DNA of 64,000 bases. Origin: Chrysoperla carnea. Its lineage: Eukaryota; Arthropoda; Insecta; Neuroptera; Chrysopidae. The stretch lies in contig NC_058337.1 in NCBI RefSeq assembly GCF_905475395.1, positions 32,016,983 through 32,080,982 of the forward strand, written 5' to 3'. Below the pieces are notes generated by a model, which saw nothing but the letters and a program-made list of their open reading frames with translations, was not told the DNA's origin and searched no databases. Both the position numbers and the translations under genes were made by a program. This document shows positions 37,642 to 48,205 of the stretch, piece by piece. Positions within the stretch are counted from its first letter, which is position 1. Each line of letters opens with the position of its first letter.

Positions 37642-38610
37642 ATGTTTGTAAGTTTAAACGTTAAAGTTAATATTTTTCACCATCGGCTTATGGTTATGAT
37701 AACTGAATGTTATTATTTGAAGTGCTATATTTGGTCATTTGTTGATTAAAATGAATGCCATCAGACTCAAAGAGAACACCTTTATAATATGTACTTATAC
37801 CCACATTTAGACCTGTATACAGTAGTGCAATTCAAGTAGTTAGTTTAAAACATTATATAGATATTTGAATAATAAAATGTTATTCTTCAAACGAATCATT
37901 TAACTCATTCAAAAAACATTTTCTACACCGAAACCCCGCTTAACAAAAACTATGTTAAGTGCAGTACTTGAATATGTAATTTCAGCCTCTTTTGATAAAA
38001 TAATGTTTTTTATATAAATATAATATACTGTAGATACATATATGTATAAAATACAATAAGGTGTTGTACCTTGAGTCGACAATGTACCTGGGATAATTCT
38101 TCAGTTTCTTGAATGATATTATGTAATCTATATAAGAGAGCAATGGTATAAAGGCTTACCAGCAAGTAATCAGCTAAGAGAATGGTTGTTCATATGTAAT
38201 TTGTTTTTCAAGTTAAGTAAGTAACAAATTTTGCTTTTCCTGTTTATATTCATTACCCGACTGTGAAGCAGTGATTATGTTTAGAGCGCGTATCTTATAT
38301 GTATGTATATTTGTAAATTTCTATATTACTTCGTATCTTCCAAACGGCTCAATGGATTTCAACATGTTAGGTATCATTATTTGTTTCAAAAACTCAAGTG
38401 TTCTCAGATAGGTGTTTGAAAAACAAAACAAAATGGCGGATTTATGGAGCGAAATAGTAATACTTTAATACAAAAAATTAACAAAACCTATCGAGTAGGA
38501 TATCAAAATAATGGAAATATAAAGGGAATTATAAAAATTTATACAAAGTATATGTTAAAATTTAAGTAGAACATTTTCTTTTTTAAGTTTTAGTGCTAGG
38601 ACACTAAAAA
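37642..38610. other. AT-rich DNA, one common-repeat relic
   Basis: The segment about 38,255-38,400 ('acccgactgtgaagcagtg', 'ccaaacggctcaatggattt') has Helitron-like wording, but no termini could be defined. Confidence 0.35.
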
Positions 38611-38613
38611 GTC

Positions 38614-38822
38614 TAAAATAAAATAAATAGTTAAAAAAATCAAAAACACGACTACGTTAAATAAAATTTGAAAAGAAAGAAGCAAGCCGATTCAAATCTT
38701 CCCAATAATGGACCCCGACCTTTAAAGTCGCTATGTAAACTACTGAACTTGTTTTCTTTCTTTTCGGATTTTATTTAACGCAGTCGGGTTTGATTTTTTT
38801 GATTCTTTATTTTATTTACAAG
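38614..38822. mobile_element. Foldback element P9, about 210 bp
   Basis: The left arm ('aaaataaaataaa', 'aaaaaatcaaa', 'cgactacgttaaataaaat', 'gaaaagaaagaa') and the right arm ('ttctttcttttc', 'attttatttaacgcagtcg', 'tttgattttttt', 'tttattttatt') are inverted complements around a centre near 38,720. Confidence 0.7.
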
Positions 38823-38959
38823 TAACTATTGTGTTTTGAGTTTTAAGTAGCATTCAAACCAAATCATTGCTAGTTTGTGCAAATTTTATTATATCAGTTT
38901 TAAAGTTAACGTCAATTTTATAATTATTCCCTTTTTATAGGTTACCATGCAACTTTTGA

Positions 38960-39170
38960 AGCATTTACGCTCGGCGATTGTAGGTTTACAATGTTACAAT
39001 GGATGACCAAAATAGAGCATGTCTATTAGATACACTCGTATAGGTTTGTAATATTCCAATCACATATAGGCCAAACGAGATGGGCAACATATATATACAC
39101 GCAAACCTACAACTCTACAAACCTAAAAACCTACAAACATACCTATATGTACACAAACCTACAATCTGTT
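38960..39170. repeat. 'acaaacctacaa' short-period repeat cluster
   Basis: Variants of 'acaaacctacaa' or 'aaacctacaact' recur four to five times at about 39,101-39,166. A reversed 'gattgtaggtttacaa' lies at about 38,977, so the cluster is flanked by inverted copies of its own unit. The function is unknown. Confidence 0.5.
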
Positions 39171-39720
39171 TTGTCTCATTCCGTTTTGAATAACCTATAC
39201 ACCCTATGATTCTGTTTCTTAGAGTGTGTAGAAATAATGGTTCTATAAACAGGCACACTTTCCATTGTTTATTTCCATTTAAAAATGTTTCCACAACTTA
39301 TTTCCATTTTAAAAATGCAAACAAACAAATGTAAATGTTAATTTGTTAATTGTGATTTGAGGTATGACACTTTCCCATATTGACATATTATACTATAAGT
39401 GCATACAGAAAACACAGAGTGTCTCAATAATATTGCAAATGAAACATAATTCTTCCTGGAACAGGAGTCATGATTCCTTGTCGAAAAATAAGGGAATAAG
39501 TTCATGTCTACCTATTAGTGATGGGACGAATATTCGCGTATATTTTAATATTTGCATTTGCATTCGCAAAAAAACATGCGAATGTTTTGTGAATGTTTTT
39601 GACAAAAAATCATCATCATTTTGTATCATCAATTTCAAAATAAACCCAAACTTCACTAATATGTATGTTACTTTACTCATATTTTTAGATCGCTTTTTAA
39701 TCTCTGTTATAGTAAACTAT

Positions 39721-39970
39721 AACCACAAATAAGGTCGCCCTATTAGCTCAGTTGGTTAAGGCGTAACCAATTACGTCTGCGGTATGCTTAGGGTAACAGG
39801 TTCGATTCTCGCCATCGCAGCAAAGCTCCTCTGAAATTGAGGAGCTGATAAATGAAATTATCAGCGAAAACGTGGTAAAACACATATATGGTATCACAAT
39901 GGGCTCAATAGAATAAGTGTGTCCTTCGTGGACAGCCAATATAATCTAACCTAACCTAACCACATATAAG
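39721..39970. repeat. Target-site duplication of SINE S1
   Basis: AACCACAAATAAG (39,721-39,733) and AACCACATATAAG (39,958-39,970) flank the SINE with one mismatch in 13 bases. The AACC overlaps the CCTAA-type tail, so the right edge is ambiguous by a few bases. Confidence 0.75.
39734..39957 (+). mobile_element. SINE S1, complete copy with CCTAA tail
   Basis: The tRNA-like head starts GTCGCCCTATTAGCTCAG. The A box TAGCTCAGTTGG is at 39,744-39,755 and the B box GGTTCGATTC at 39,799-39,808; these are RNA polymerase III promoter boxes of a tRNA-Ile/Lys/Val-like gene. The anticodon arm does not fold convincingly, so this is not a functional tRNA. The body ('ctcctctgaaattgaggag', 'tgataaatgaaattatcag', 'cacatatatggtatcacaat') ends in three CCTAA/TAACC units. 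Two other copies occur at 52.6 and 55.3 kb; this one lacks about 80 bp of middle sequence present at 55.3 kb. Confidence 0.85.
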
Positions 39971-40020
39971 AGAAAAAACTAATTTTGCTTTTATAGTTTG
40001 TTTTTAATGGACTTATATGT

Positions 40021-40320
40021 ACTAGCTCGACCCGTGAGGAATTTCGCTCCTGTGGATACCGTAATCCATGGATACCCTATACTCGAGACTAAAATACAAC
40101 AACAAATGTCGGAGAAAAGTAGTCAAAAAAATCAAATGTTATTAAATTAGTATTAGGAGAACAATTTTTAAAAACATTTTCATTTGAAACATCTGTTTAT
40201 TTGCTGATTCACTTCTTATTGATGTCTTCAGTATTAGGAAAACGTCTATAAAAACGGTTACATTAAAATCATGTTTGTCTGATACACTTTTAATTTAACT
40301 CTTTTAAATATACATAGATA
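40021..40320 (-). mobile_element. Possible Helitron 3' end (minus strand)
   Basis: On the minus strand, 'caggagcgaaattcctcacg' then 'ggtcgag' ends in CTAG (40,022-40,025) followed by T, which fits a Helitron terminus. No TC 5' end was identified, so the extent given is a guess. Confidence 0.35.
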
Positions 40321-40763
40321 TATTTTTACGTAAAAAATATTTAGTATTTGTCTAGCCTTTAGTATTTGAGTCCATGAGTATATTTTTCGTCAAAAGCTAA
40401 CATCATAAGCTTGAAAATGAGGGGTGAATAATAGAATTTGATAAAGGAATAAGGAAGATAAGGTATGGACATAAAAAAAAAAATGATGGAGAAATAATAT
40501 ATAAGGATTAAAAATAAGTTAATACATTAGAATTTGTGAGCGCTTCATTTGAAAGATGACCCATCACTACTACCTATGGCAAAAGACTTTTCGTTTTCGA
40601 GATATACAATGATAAAGTTTCGAACAAGAAGATACGAAATGTATTTTTTTTATGACATAATAAATTTTTTTCGTAAAAGTAGAAAAAAACGTTCATATAA
40701 ACATAAAGTGATTTATAAAATGTATAAGTACATATCTTAATTTAAAACAGAGCAACTTTTTTA

Positions 40764-41305
40764 TATCATGTATGTGAAATATACCAAGTTATACTAAGTT
40801 TAGTCCCAAGTTTGTAACGCTTAAAAATACTGATGCTATGAACAAAATTTTGGTATAGGTCTGTCTGTCTGTCGTCTGTCTGTCCGTCTGTCATCACGAT
40901 AACTCAAAAACGAAAAAAAATATCAAACTGAAATTTTTATAGTGTGCTTAGGACGTAAAAAGTAACTTCAAGTTCGTAAATGAGCAACATAGGTCAACTG
41001 GGTCTTGGGTCCGTAGGACCCATCTTGTAAACCGTTAGAGATAGAACAAAAGTTATATATAAAAAGTTATATATAAGGAACGTAAAAAATGTTCCTTATA
41101 AAAAAATAAACAACTTTTGTTTGAATCATTTTTTTGTAAACATCACTGTTTACCCATGAGAGCGCAAAATATTTACCCATGTGAGCGCATTTATGTATGT
41201 GAAATGTGACAGTGTAATCTAAACACTGTGTATATAGGGTATTTCAACAATTAACTCAGTCAATTGTTTATTTTCACTTACTTTTTGTTACTTTCACTTG
41301 TTATC
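40764..41305 (+). repeat. R1 interspersed repeat, copy h
   Basis: A forward copy with all main blocks, including the GTCT/GTCC microsatellite at 40,859-40,894. It abuts copy i in inverted orientation, separated by only about 20 bp. Confidence 0.88.
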
Positions 41306-41324
41306 TTTTCCAAAAGTTTATATG

Positions 41325-41901
41325 AACAAGTGAAAACAAACAATTGACTGAGTTATTTGTTGAAATACCACATATAGACAGTGTTGATTACTCTGTCACA
41401 TTACACATACATACATGTCACACATATATAGCTGTCATTCCCATATAATACATACTATACAATTTGCGCATAATTTGGGCTTTCACGGGTGAACAGTGAT
41501 GTTTACGAAAATATGTTTCAAACAAAAGTTGTTTATTTTTACATAAGGAACACTTTTTACACTGAAACTTTTGTTCTATCTCTAACGGTTTACAAGATGG
41601 GCCCTACGGGCCCAAGACCCAATTGACCTATGTTGCTCATTTACGAACTTGACCTCACTTTTTACGTAATAAGCACGCTATAAATTTCAACTTGATATCT
41701 CTTTTCGTTTTTGAGTTATCGTGATGACAGACGGTCAGACAGACGACAGACAGACGTCAAACAAACAGAAAACCGGAAATCGACTTATAAGTGATTTTAT
41801 GAACATCTAGATACCAAAATTTTGATTATAGCATCAATATTTTTAAGCGTTACAAACTTGGAACTAAACTTAATATACTATGTATTTCATATACATGGTA
41901 T
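41325..41901 (-). repeat. R1 interspersed repeat, copy i (head-to-head with copy h)
   Basis: A reversed copy from 'caagtgaaaacaaacaattg' to 'atatacatggtat'. Together with copy h it makes an inverted pair of about 1.1 kb that could fold into one long hairpin. It retains the 'gtttacaagatgggccctac' block. Confidence 0.9.
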
Positions 41902-41904
41902 TGT

Positions 41905-42960
41905 AGTATATTTCATTGTTAAATTGTAAAATTAATTTGCCATAAATTTTCTTGCAGTTTGAACGAGACACCCTCTGTACTTACCTAGACCTGGCTACTG
42001 TTATAATAATAATAAATATTATATAAAAGCATATGATAATGACACAAAGCTATAGCAAGCTTTTTCTATGTGTGTTAACGTTATATAAGTATAAAAATAA
42101 TTATTATCGTACATTAAATGGCAATAGTGGTTTTATTGAAAAGACCTTGCTTGCTTGCTTGCTTGCTGCCTTATAATGTACATAATATCATGTTAACGAA
42201 GTTATTATTATGGTTATACATATATTAACAGTTAATTTTATACTTTGTAAAGGTACCTATAATATTCTTGTTGGTTTTAAAATGCTTCACCAAAAAGCCA
42301 AGTCTATGTGAAAAAGAGTTATGTGTTTTATTAGCTTGCATCTTTAATATCTTAATGGATTTTTAATACTGCACTTGCCTAAATTGAATACAGATTAATA
42401 TTCGAAAGCATTACTTAACAAACTAAAATTGCACACTTAAATACACGATCATTCTTACTTTAACATTTCTTTTTGAGCAAACATGTTAGTTATTTCCATC
42501 CATTCCATCTCTCTGGAATTTTGTTTGCCAATTTAACAACTCTTAAGTCAAATTATTTTTATCTTATTTTGGTATTTTATTTTGATTTTGGTTTTAAGCG
42601 TTTAATGCTACTGAAGAGGATTGCCAAAGCAATCGAAACCTGTCTAGCTAATTAATATAATTTTATAAATCTTACTAAATAAATAGAGTCCTGAAGTGAA
42701 TATATAACAAAATGCATAAAACGATAAAACAACCCACAGAAATGTTCATCTTAATTTAAATAATAAATTTAATTGTTTATTTCATAAGCATTGCACAAAA
42801 ATAAGTAGAAACAAAATCAATTCAGGATACAAGGGCATAATTGTTATTATTATTATTTATTAGCTAGTAATCATTGAATTTTCGAAACAAGGAATTATCA
42901 ATTTTACCTTCATAAATTTTTCAATAGAAACTTGCTTCTTTATATCTATGTTAATATGAT
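41905..42960. other. Presumed intron 5' of the coding exon
   Basis: AT-rich sequence leading up to the acceptor at 42,980. It holds a (TTGC)5 microsatellite at about 42,147-42,167. A 60-codon frame at 42,473-42,655 has no recognised motif. No donor or exon could be assigned. Confidence 0.5.
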
Positions 42961-42980
42961 TTTTTTCTATTTTATTTCAG
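42961..42980 (+). promoter_or_regulatory. 3' splice acceptor of the coding exon
   Basis: A pyrimidine-rich tract of mostly T ends in TTTCAG at 42975-42980, directly before the AAA ATG that opens the coding exon. This matches the insect acceptor consensus. It shows that an intron lies upstream and that transcription runs on the + strand. The matching donor and upstream exon were not identified among the many GT sites in the preceding AT-rich DNA. Confidence 0.75.
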
Positions 42981-44510
42981 AAAATGCGTCGAGCATCAAT
43001 TACACCACAGTCCAGCTTGGGTCAAAAAGAGCCTATGATAGTTGTAGAAGATGATGAAGAAGAAGGTCATAAAAGTTTACGATCAACACCACGCTCCAGT
43101 CAAGATATGGATTCACCAATGCATAATCCTTATTTATTATCGCCTTGGCGTGATCCACGTGAAACACGTAAACATTCGTTACCAACGCCATCGTGTACAA
43201 CAGGAATAACAGCTAGTCAAGTGCGTCGTTTATCCGAACGTGGTGGAGAAGGTTCAGGTCCGTCACCACGAGAACAGGCATTTCTTGCTACATTATGCTC
43301 TCAACCAGCACCAACGTCAGGTCGACGCCATTCTGTTGTCACAATTTCACGTGTACCACCTGCATTATTTGGACGTAATCGTCGTGAAAGTGTTGCCGCA
43401 TTTCCATCATTGATTTCAAAATCAGGTAGTCGTACAATATTAGGGGGCAGTCGACGTGAATCAATTAGTGGTGGACCACCACCCTCGAGTGACCATCGTG
43501 GGAGTGTACATAATTTACAATTAGATATTATGGATGATATTGTGACTGCTCGTAAAGTTCGTATGAAAATGTGGAATACAAGTAGCGAACGTGTCTGTGA
43601 AGTTCAACCGTTAGACGAGAGTGCTGGCCCATCGACATCTCCAATGCGTTACACTGGACAAACTCCAGAAAAAGGAGGACGTCGTTATTCTGATTTTGTG
43701 GGTACAAATTTACCACCATTAATACCACCTAGACGGCGCGCATCTGAATTTCCAAATTTGCCAACACAAGCTGAAATACCAAAACCTAAAAAATCATCCA
43801 CTGGCATTGTATGCACAAACACTGATTTAATATCCATTTTGTCATCCTTAACATCATCTGCAACGGAAATTAATCTATGTGGCCTCCCAAAATCTAGCGA
43901 GAACAATAAAACAACTACCGGTGGTAATGTTGAACAGAGACGTGGTCTATTAAAATCAAATCGATCGAATAGTTTTGATATATCCATATTGCATGCAGTA
44001 AATCGAGAGGACGTATCCAAAGACGGCAAGATTACATCTTCCCAAGAAGGCCCATCAAATTGGTTTATAAAACGACATCAACCAATGTCCAAGAAAGATG
44101 GATCAGAAAGACCTAAGCCAAAAATTACTTTTGCCATGGATACAAAACCAAAATCAATAGATGATAAAGCAAATAAAGTTGTATGGGATGGGAAAAGTGG
44201 CTCAGTTGTAGATGCTGAAGCGATAGGTAGTGCCATTGAAGTTTTCTTACGACGTGGTGCGGCTGAAAGTCCAAGCTCACCATCAGCAACAACACCATCA
44301 ACGAGTGGAACTACAGCATCTTCAACTCAATCAAAAGGTGCTATTCCAAAATCATCATCGAGCCCAAAAACTCCATCTGGCAAAAATAATACTATTCAAA
44401 AAACAACATCGCCGTCGAGTTGGTTTTCGGGTAAAACCGGCGAAGAAGAACCGTCTGAAACTTGTGACACATCTATATGTTCAACACTAAAAGATTTATT
44501 TGTGAAATAG
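42981..44510 (+). CDS. Terminal exon of a Ser/Pro-rich protein with repeated RRxS motifs; possible GPRIN-like C-terminus
   Basis: This is the only convincing coding region in the window. A 508-residue reading frame runs from ATG at 42984 to TAG at 44508-44510. It starts three bases after a polypyrimidine tract and AG acceptor (42979-42980), so it is the last exon of a spliced gene; the frame is open back to the splice site, so residues from an upstream exon could precede the Met. The protein is low-complexity and basic, with an acidic patch at residues 22-27. It has RRxS motifs at residues 2-5, 81-84, 114-117, 133-136, 157-160, 233-236 and 251-254, and RKHS at 62-65; this is the consensus of PKA-like basophilic kinases. 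Residues 380-424 form a more ordered-looking segment (ITFA, then VVWDG, then VVDAEAIGSAIEVFLRR). It resembles the GPRIN C-terminal domain pattern WDxxG, then V-D-E-x-(I/L)-G-x-AI-x-x-x-L. GPRIN proteins bind activated Go-class alpha subunits at the neuronal membrane; that role here is inference. Residues 425-480 are a Ser/Thr/Pro linker and the C-terminus ends CSTLKDLFVK. There is no signal peptide or membrane segment. Codon use is clearly protein-like, unlike the flanks. Confidence 0.85.
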   Translation, partial: KMRRASITPQSSLGQKEPMIVVEDDEEEGHKSLRSTPRSSQDMDSPMHNPYLLSPWRDPRETRKHSLPTPSCTTGITASQVRRLSERGGEGSGPSPREQAFLATLCSQPAPTSGRRHSVVTISRVPPALFGRNRRESVAAFPSLISKSGSRTILGGSRRESISGGPPPSSDHRGSVHNLQLDIMDDIVTARKVRMKMWNTSSERVCEVQPLDESAGPSTSPMRYTGQTPEKGGRRYSDFVGTNLPPLIPPRRRASEFPNLPTQAEIPKPKKSSTGIVCTNTDLISILSSLTSSATEINLCGLPKSSENNKTTTGGNVEQRRGLLKSNRSNSFDISILHAVNREDVSKDGKITSSQEGPSNWFIKRHQPMSKKDGSERPKPKITFAMDTKPKSIDDKANKVVWDGKSGSVVDAEAIGSAIEVFLRRGAAESPSSPSATTPSTSGTTASSTQSKGAIPKSSSSPKTPSGKNNTIQKTTSPSSWFSGKTGEEEPSETCDTSICSTLKDLFVK

Positions 44511-44862
44511 AATTTTTTGTAAATTTTTTCCCATAGAAATTCTATTCTGACAAAATTGTAGCACAAAGATTTATGGAAATAGCAGAGCCCTTTTCGAGAG
44601 ATAAATTGTATTATTTCCTAGAAATTTAAAAGAAAAAAAGAAATCCCTTTTACTCTATAAATATATTTTCGTTAGTGTCTGTTGAAAAAATTTTAATATA
44701 ATGGTGGAAAGATCATTTACTTTAAAAGTATATTTTCAGGGATTTTATGACTAAAAAAGAATAAATAAAGAGCGTAAACAAAACTTATTTCTAACAAAAT
44801 GTTTGTTTAAGTACAAAAATTATTTAACGTAAGGTCAGTAATGAATTATAATACCGAATAAA
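44511..44862 (+). other. 3' UTR with poly(A) signals
   Basis: The sequence after the TAG stop turns AT-rich and non-coding at once. Two overlapping AATAAA hexamers lie at 44760-44765 and 44764-44769, about 250 bp past the stop, and another is at 44857-44862. One of these is the likely end of the transcript. Which site is used cannot be decided without cDNA. Confidence 0.5.
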
Positions 44863-46285
44863 ATACGCAGTTGACCGTAAAACTGTAAAACTGTTTAGAA
44901 TCAGAGACACGTTTTTAATGCTATCAAAAACAAAAAAATTATTTTGTGTAGGTATTAGTCCCGGTAAAATCCGTCATTGAGCATGATGAATTTTCGTATG
45001 GAAAATTTTTTTTATGAATAAAATTTTCACTTGTGGTGTAAACAACATCCCCCAAAATTTTTGGGCCTAATTGTATTTTTAGTGCTTAATTGTTAATTGT
45101 TAACGGAACAATTTTTTTTTTCTGTTAATTAGCGATTTGGTCAATATTACTCATTTGTTTAAATAAAATTTGTTGAAACAATATCCTACCGGGTTATCCA
45201 CCGGCAACTTGCACTTTTACGTTCAGGAGCATGTTTTAAACTGGATCCTGCACAAATTAATCATGCTTAATTTCGGGAATTTGTGAACGGGACTATGTGA
45301 CCACAAATCAAAATTTACAACAACATTATTGACTACTGCATAATTTAAATCAATAAGAGACAATAATTAATTCAATAGTTAATGCTAATTTTGAATAGAA
45401 ATTCGGTTAAACTTGAATTGAAATCAGCCATACAGAAGATATAAAATAATTCTTAAGATAAAAATTAAACTTGTTTTCTTTCATGAATTGAAAAAAATCG
45501 GTCCCAACTTGTAATGAAAAAAAAAAGTTTCTATTAATTATTAGCCCAGGAAAATGATGATTTTTCTTTTTTAGAATCCATTCTGCAATGAATTTTTTAT
45601 AGGTCGTTTCTTGCATCTTAATAAAGATAATCCCGGTGAAAAAACTTCATTGATTTTTTAAGTAAATCGGCTGTTTTTGCCTATTTTTCTGGGCTATGAT
45701 GAATCATACAAATTTATTTTCATCAATAGTTACGATGAGATATAATTGGATAAGAAAGTGACTAAAGTTTCAAAATGATTAGAATGTAGACAACCATTAT
45801 TTATTGCTTTATATTTTAGCGAAATAATACACAAATTACAGAAATTTTGATTCAGATTATATTTTACAGTTGAAAAAAAAAAATTTTTACAACAATAATT
45901 AACAGTACAAATCTGTAATTTACGCCACTCAACAGGGTATCGATTTTCCAATTTCCAAAAAATATTAATCATTTTTCAAAATATTTGTATGAGAGAAATT
46001 CAGTCTGAAAATAATTTATGAAATTACGATTAAATTTTGTCTACGCTTTTTTTTATTAAATGATTCTCAAAAAATTCTAAATTTCTATTTTAGGCTACCA
46101 AATAAAATTCAATATGACGTAAGTAAATAAATGTTTTAAAAGTAATAATTACATAGAAAAATCTATTATAGATATCAATAATCACAATGTTTTACATTTT
46201 CTGTCTTCCAGAAAATCTTATAATATAGAAATAATATCTCATTTTCACTGTTGACATGGACAGTTGAATTCACATTTAGAATCAA
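44863..46285. other. AT-rich flank downstream of the gene
   Basis: No reading frame with coding character and no repeats with identifiable ends. Confidence 0.45.
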
Positions 46286-46290
46286 AAAGT

Positions 46291-47231
46291 ACACTGAAAA
46301 AAAAATTAATATAATGACAACCTCATCCCGAAGTTGGCCGTTTCATATTGAAATAAAGTAAAAATACTTTCAAATAATTGCCTAATGATTGGAAGAAGTA
46401 CAGCTAAATATTTGTATTTACAATACATAGAATGGGATTGAATTTAAAATATGAATTCATTGATACAAATCACTGAAGTTAAATAAACAAAATCATTATT
46501 TCTATGAAAGAGATTCATTTTAGTTGAAAGTAATGCATTTTATTGATGGAAAATAAAATTTTACTTAGTTGGAATATATCGTGTAAATAAAGCGAATCGA
46601 TTAACTAAAAGAAAATTTCTTTGCGTTTGCTTTAAATAGAATATTTGGTTATTATGATCGCATATCTATCATGTCTACTCCTATACTATATGTGATCGAG
46701 CCAATTTCATGATTTCATGAAAATTATTGTTACCAATTAACAGAGAGTTTGAAATAAACACATTAATCATTTTTATAACATTTACCATATTTTTTGGTTT
46801 ATTTGTAACAAGCAGTTGGTTAAGCTGTAGACTTATGACACCTAAATCGATAGTAATCCAAATGACGCTGGTTCAAAAGGGACTTGAAGAAATGTAATTT
46901 TTTTTCAATAAACCTTAGCAGGTATAAACATTTTTTTTCCTTCTCGTGTAATTGTGACAATCACATCAGTATTTTGTTATAATATTTATAAATAGTAGAA
47001 CCAATCAAAAAAAGATTGTTTAACACTATCTTACATTTCAAAACAACAATATTTAAAATGTGTTAGACAGTGTATTACTTTCATACAAACAACTCATGCG
47101 TTTGTGTCAACTTCACCATTCAATCTCGTACGGTAATTGTATCGCATTCGCGACACTATTCGCCATATATGATCTCACGATAAGGTTGAAACAACCTCAT
47201 ATTGGTTGGTATTAAGAATTTTTTTTTAGTG
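46291..47231. mobile_element. Probable MITE with ACACTRAAAAAAAAATT ends, about 940 bp
   Basis: The left end ACACTGAAAAAAAAATT is followed within 20 bp by 'gacaacctcat'. The right end is 'aatttttttttagtgt', preceded by 'caacctcatattgg' in the opposite-strand context ('atgaggttg' on the minus strand). TIRs of about 17 bp are clear; the inner complementarity is partial. No confident target duplication and no coding frame were seen. Confidence 0.55.
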
Positions 47232-47234
47232 TAT

Positions 47235-48120
47235 GAGTCTTGTTATACGGAAAATAAAAAATAAGCAATGGCATGATAGCATAAAAAACAAACGTGGAAC
47301 GAGAATTCACTCTAACCACTGATAGAGAGAGAAAATATTAGTGGTATACTTGACTCTACATATATCATTTGTTAAACAAAGAAGTATGCTTCAGATAGGA
47401 ATTTGAAATCCTCTTGTTATGAAAAATTCACGAAAAAACTAGAATAGTAAGATATATATGATAGTAAGATATGATTTAAATATCCTCTTTTTAAGGACGC
47501 TATTTAAACGTCAGTTTTATGATTTAAATATCCTTTTTTAAATTAAACCTTTTTCAGGGAAAATTATTTACTTTTTTTAAAATCCAATCTTTTGTTTATA
47601 ACATTTTGTCAAAAAAAAACTTAGTTTTTCTTTATTCAACTGTCCATATTTCAAAAACGAAACACAGATATAAATATATTTGTAAATATATTTTCAATAA
47701 AATCCACTGAAAATGAATTTTTTGTTTTTAATTAAAATGAAAACACCAAACTCGCAGGACGAGCTGTTTTATTTTTATTAGATTTTAATCCAAAAATAAA
47801 TATAAAGTATTATTAAAAATATATAAATGTTATGTACAGACAATCTGAAATTTTGTAAATATGTTAATAAAACAAACAAAAAAAAACAATCGTTGTTTAG
47901 TATTTATAGTAATTTAATTTTAATTTTTGATAGATAATTATTATTAAAAATAATTGATTAAATCTTAAATGTCTTCTTAAGTTTGTGATAAATTTAGAAA
48001 TCTCAATGAGAAAATTTAAAAAAAAAAAAAAAACGGATGTATGTGTTTAGAATAAAAAAAATACCTACCTATATATGTATATTTTGAATTGAATCAAAAA
48101 AATATGTATTATATAGAGCG
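47235..48120. other. AT-rich DNA, nothing recognised
   Basis: A short duplicated phrase 'atgatttaaatatcct' occurs twice (47,471 and 47,519). Otherwise featureless. Confidence 0.4.
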
Positions 48121-48145
48121 TTAGAAAATGTTTGAATGTTATTTC

Positions 48146-48205
48146 ATTCCAGGATACCTGGCTCTCACCCAGGAGGCTCGGGTTCGATTCCCGGTATCGG
48201 AACCA
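48146..48205 (+). pseudogene. tRNA-Glu(CTC)-derived retropseudogene with encoded CCA
   Basis: From 48,151 the sequence follows a tRNA-Glu. An anticodon stem, CCTGG-CTCTCAC-CCAGG, puts CTC in the anticodon position. The T arm is TCGGG-TTCGATT-CCCGG, and the 3' acceptor strand is TATCGGA plus A, directly followed by CCA (48,203-48,205). Eukaryotic tRNA genes do not encode CCA, so this copy was probably made from a mature tRNA by reverse transcription. Most of the D arm and 5' acceptor is missing ('attcc' at 48,146-48,150 may be a remnant), so it cannot yield a functional tRNA. Confidence 0.7.

Noticed and set aside
39364..39732. 122-codon frame as a gene
   Set aside because: Low-complexity, ends at the S1 duplication, and overlaps an equally open frame on the other strand; no recognised motif.
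39734..39820. A functional tRNA gene
   Set aside because: A and B boxes are present but the anticodon and acceptor stems do not pair, and the sequence continues into a SINE body with target duplications.
40859..40894. GTCT/GTCC repeats as independent microsatellites
   Set aside because: The same run occurs at the same internal position of several R1 copies, so it is part of R1.
43528..44029. Open frames of 66 and 114 codons on the minus strand
   Set aside because: They lie antisense within the 508-codon exon, whose + strand frame has clear protein character and a splice acceptor; these are shadows.
44230..44490. 86-codon frame in another + frame, rich in H and Q
   Set aside because: A shifted reading of the Ser/Thr/Pro linker of the real exon, with no independent support.
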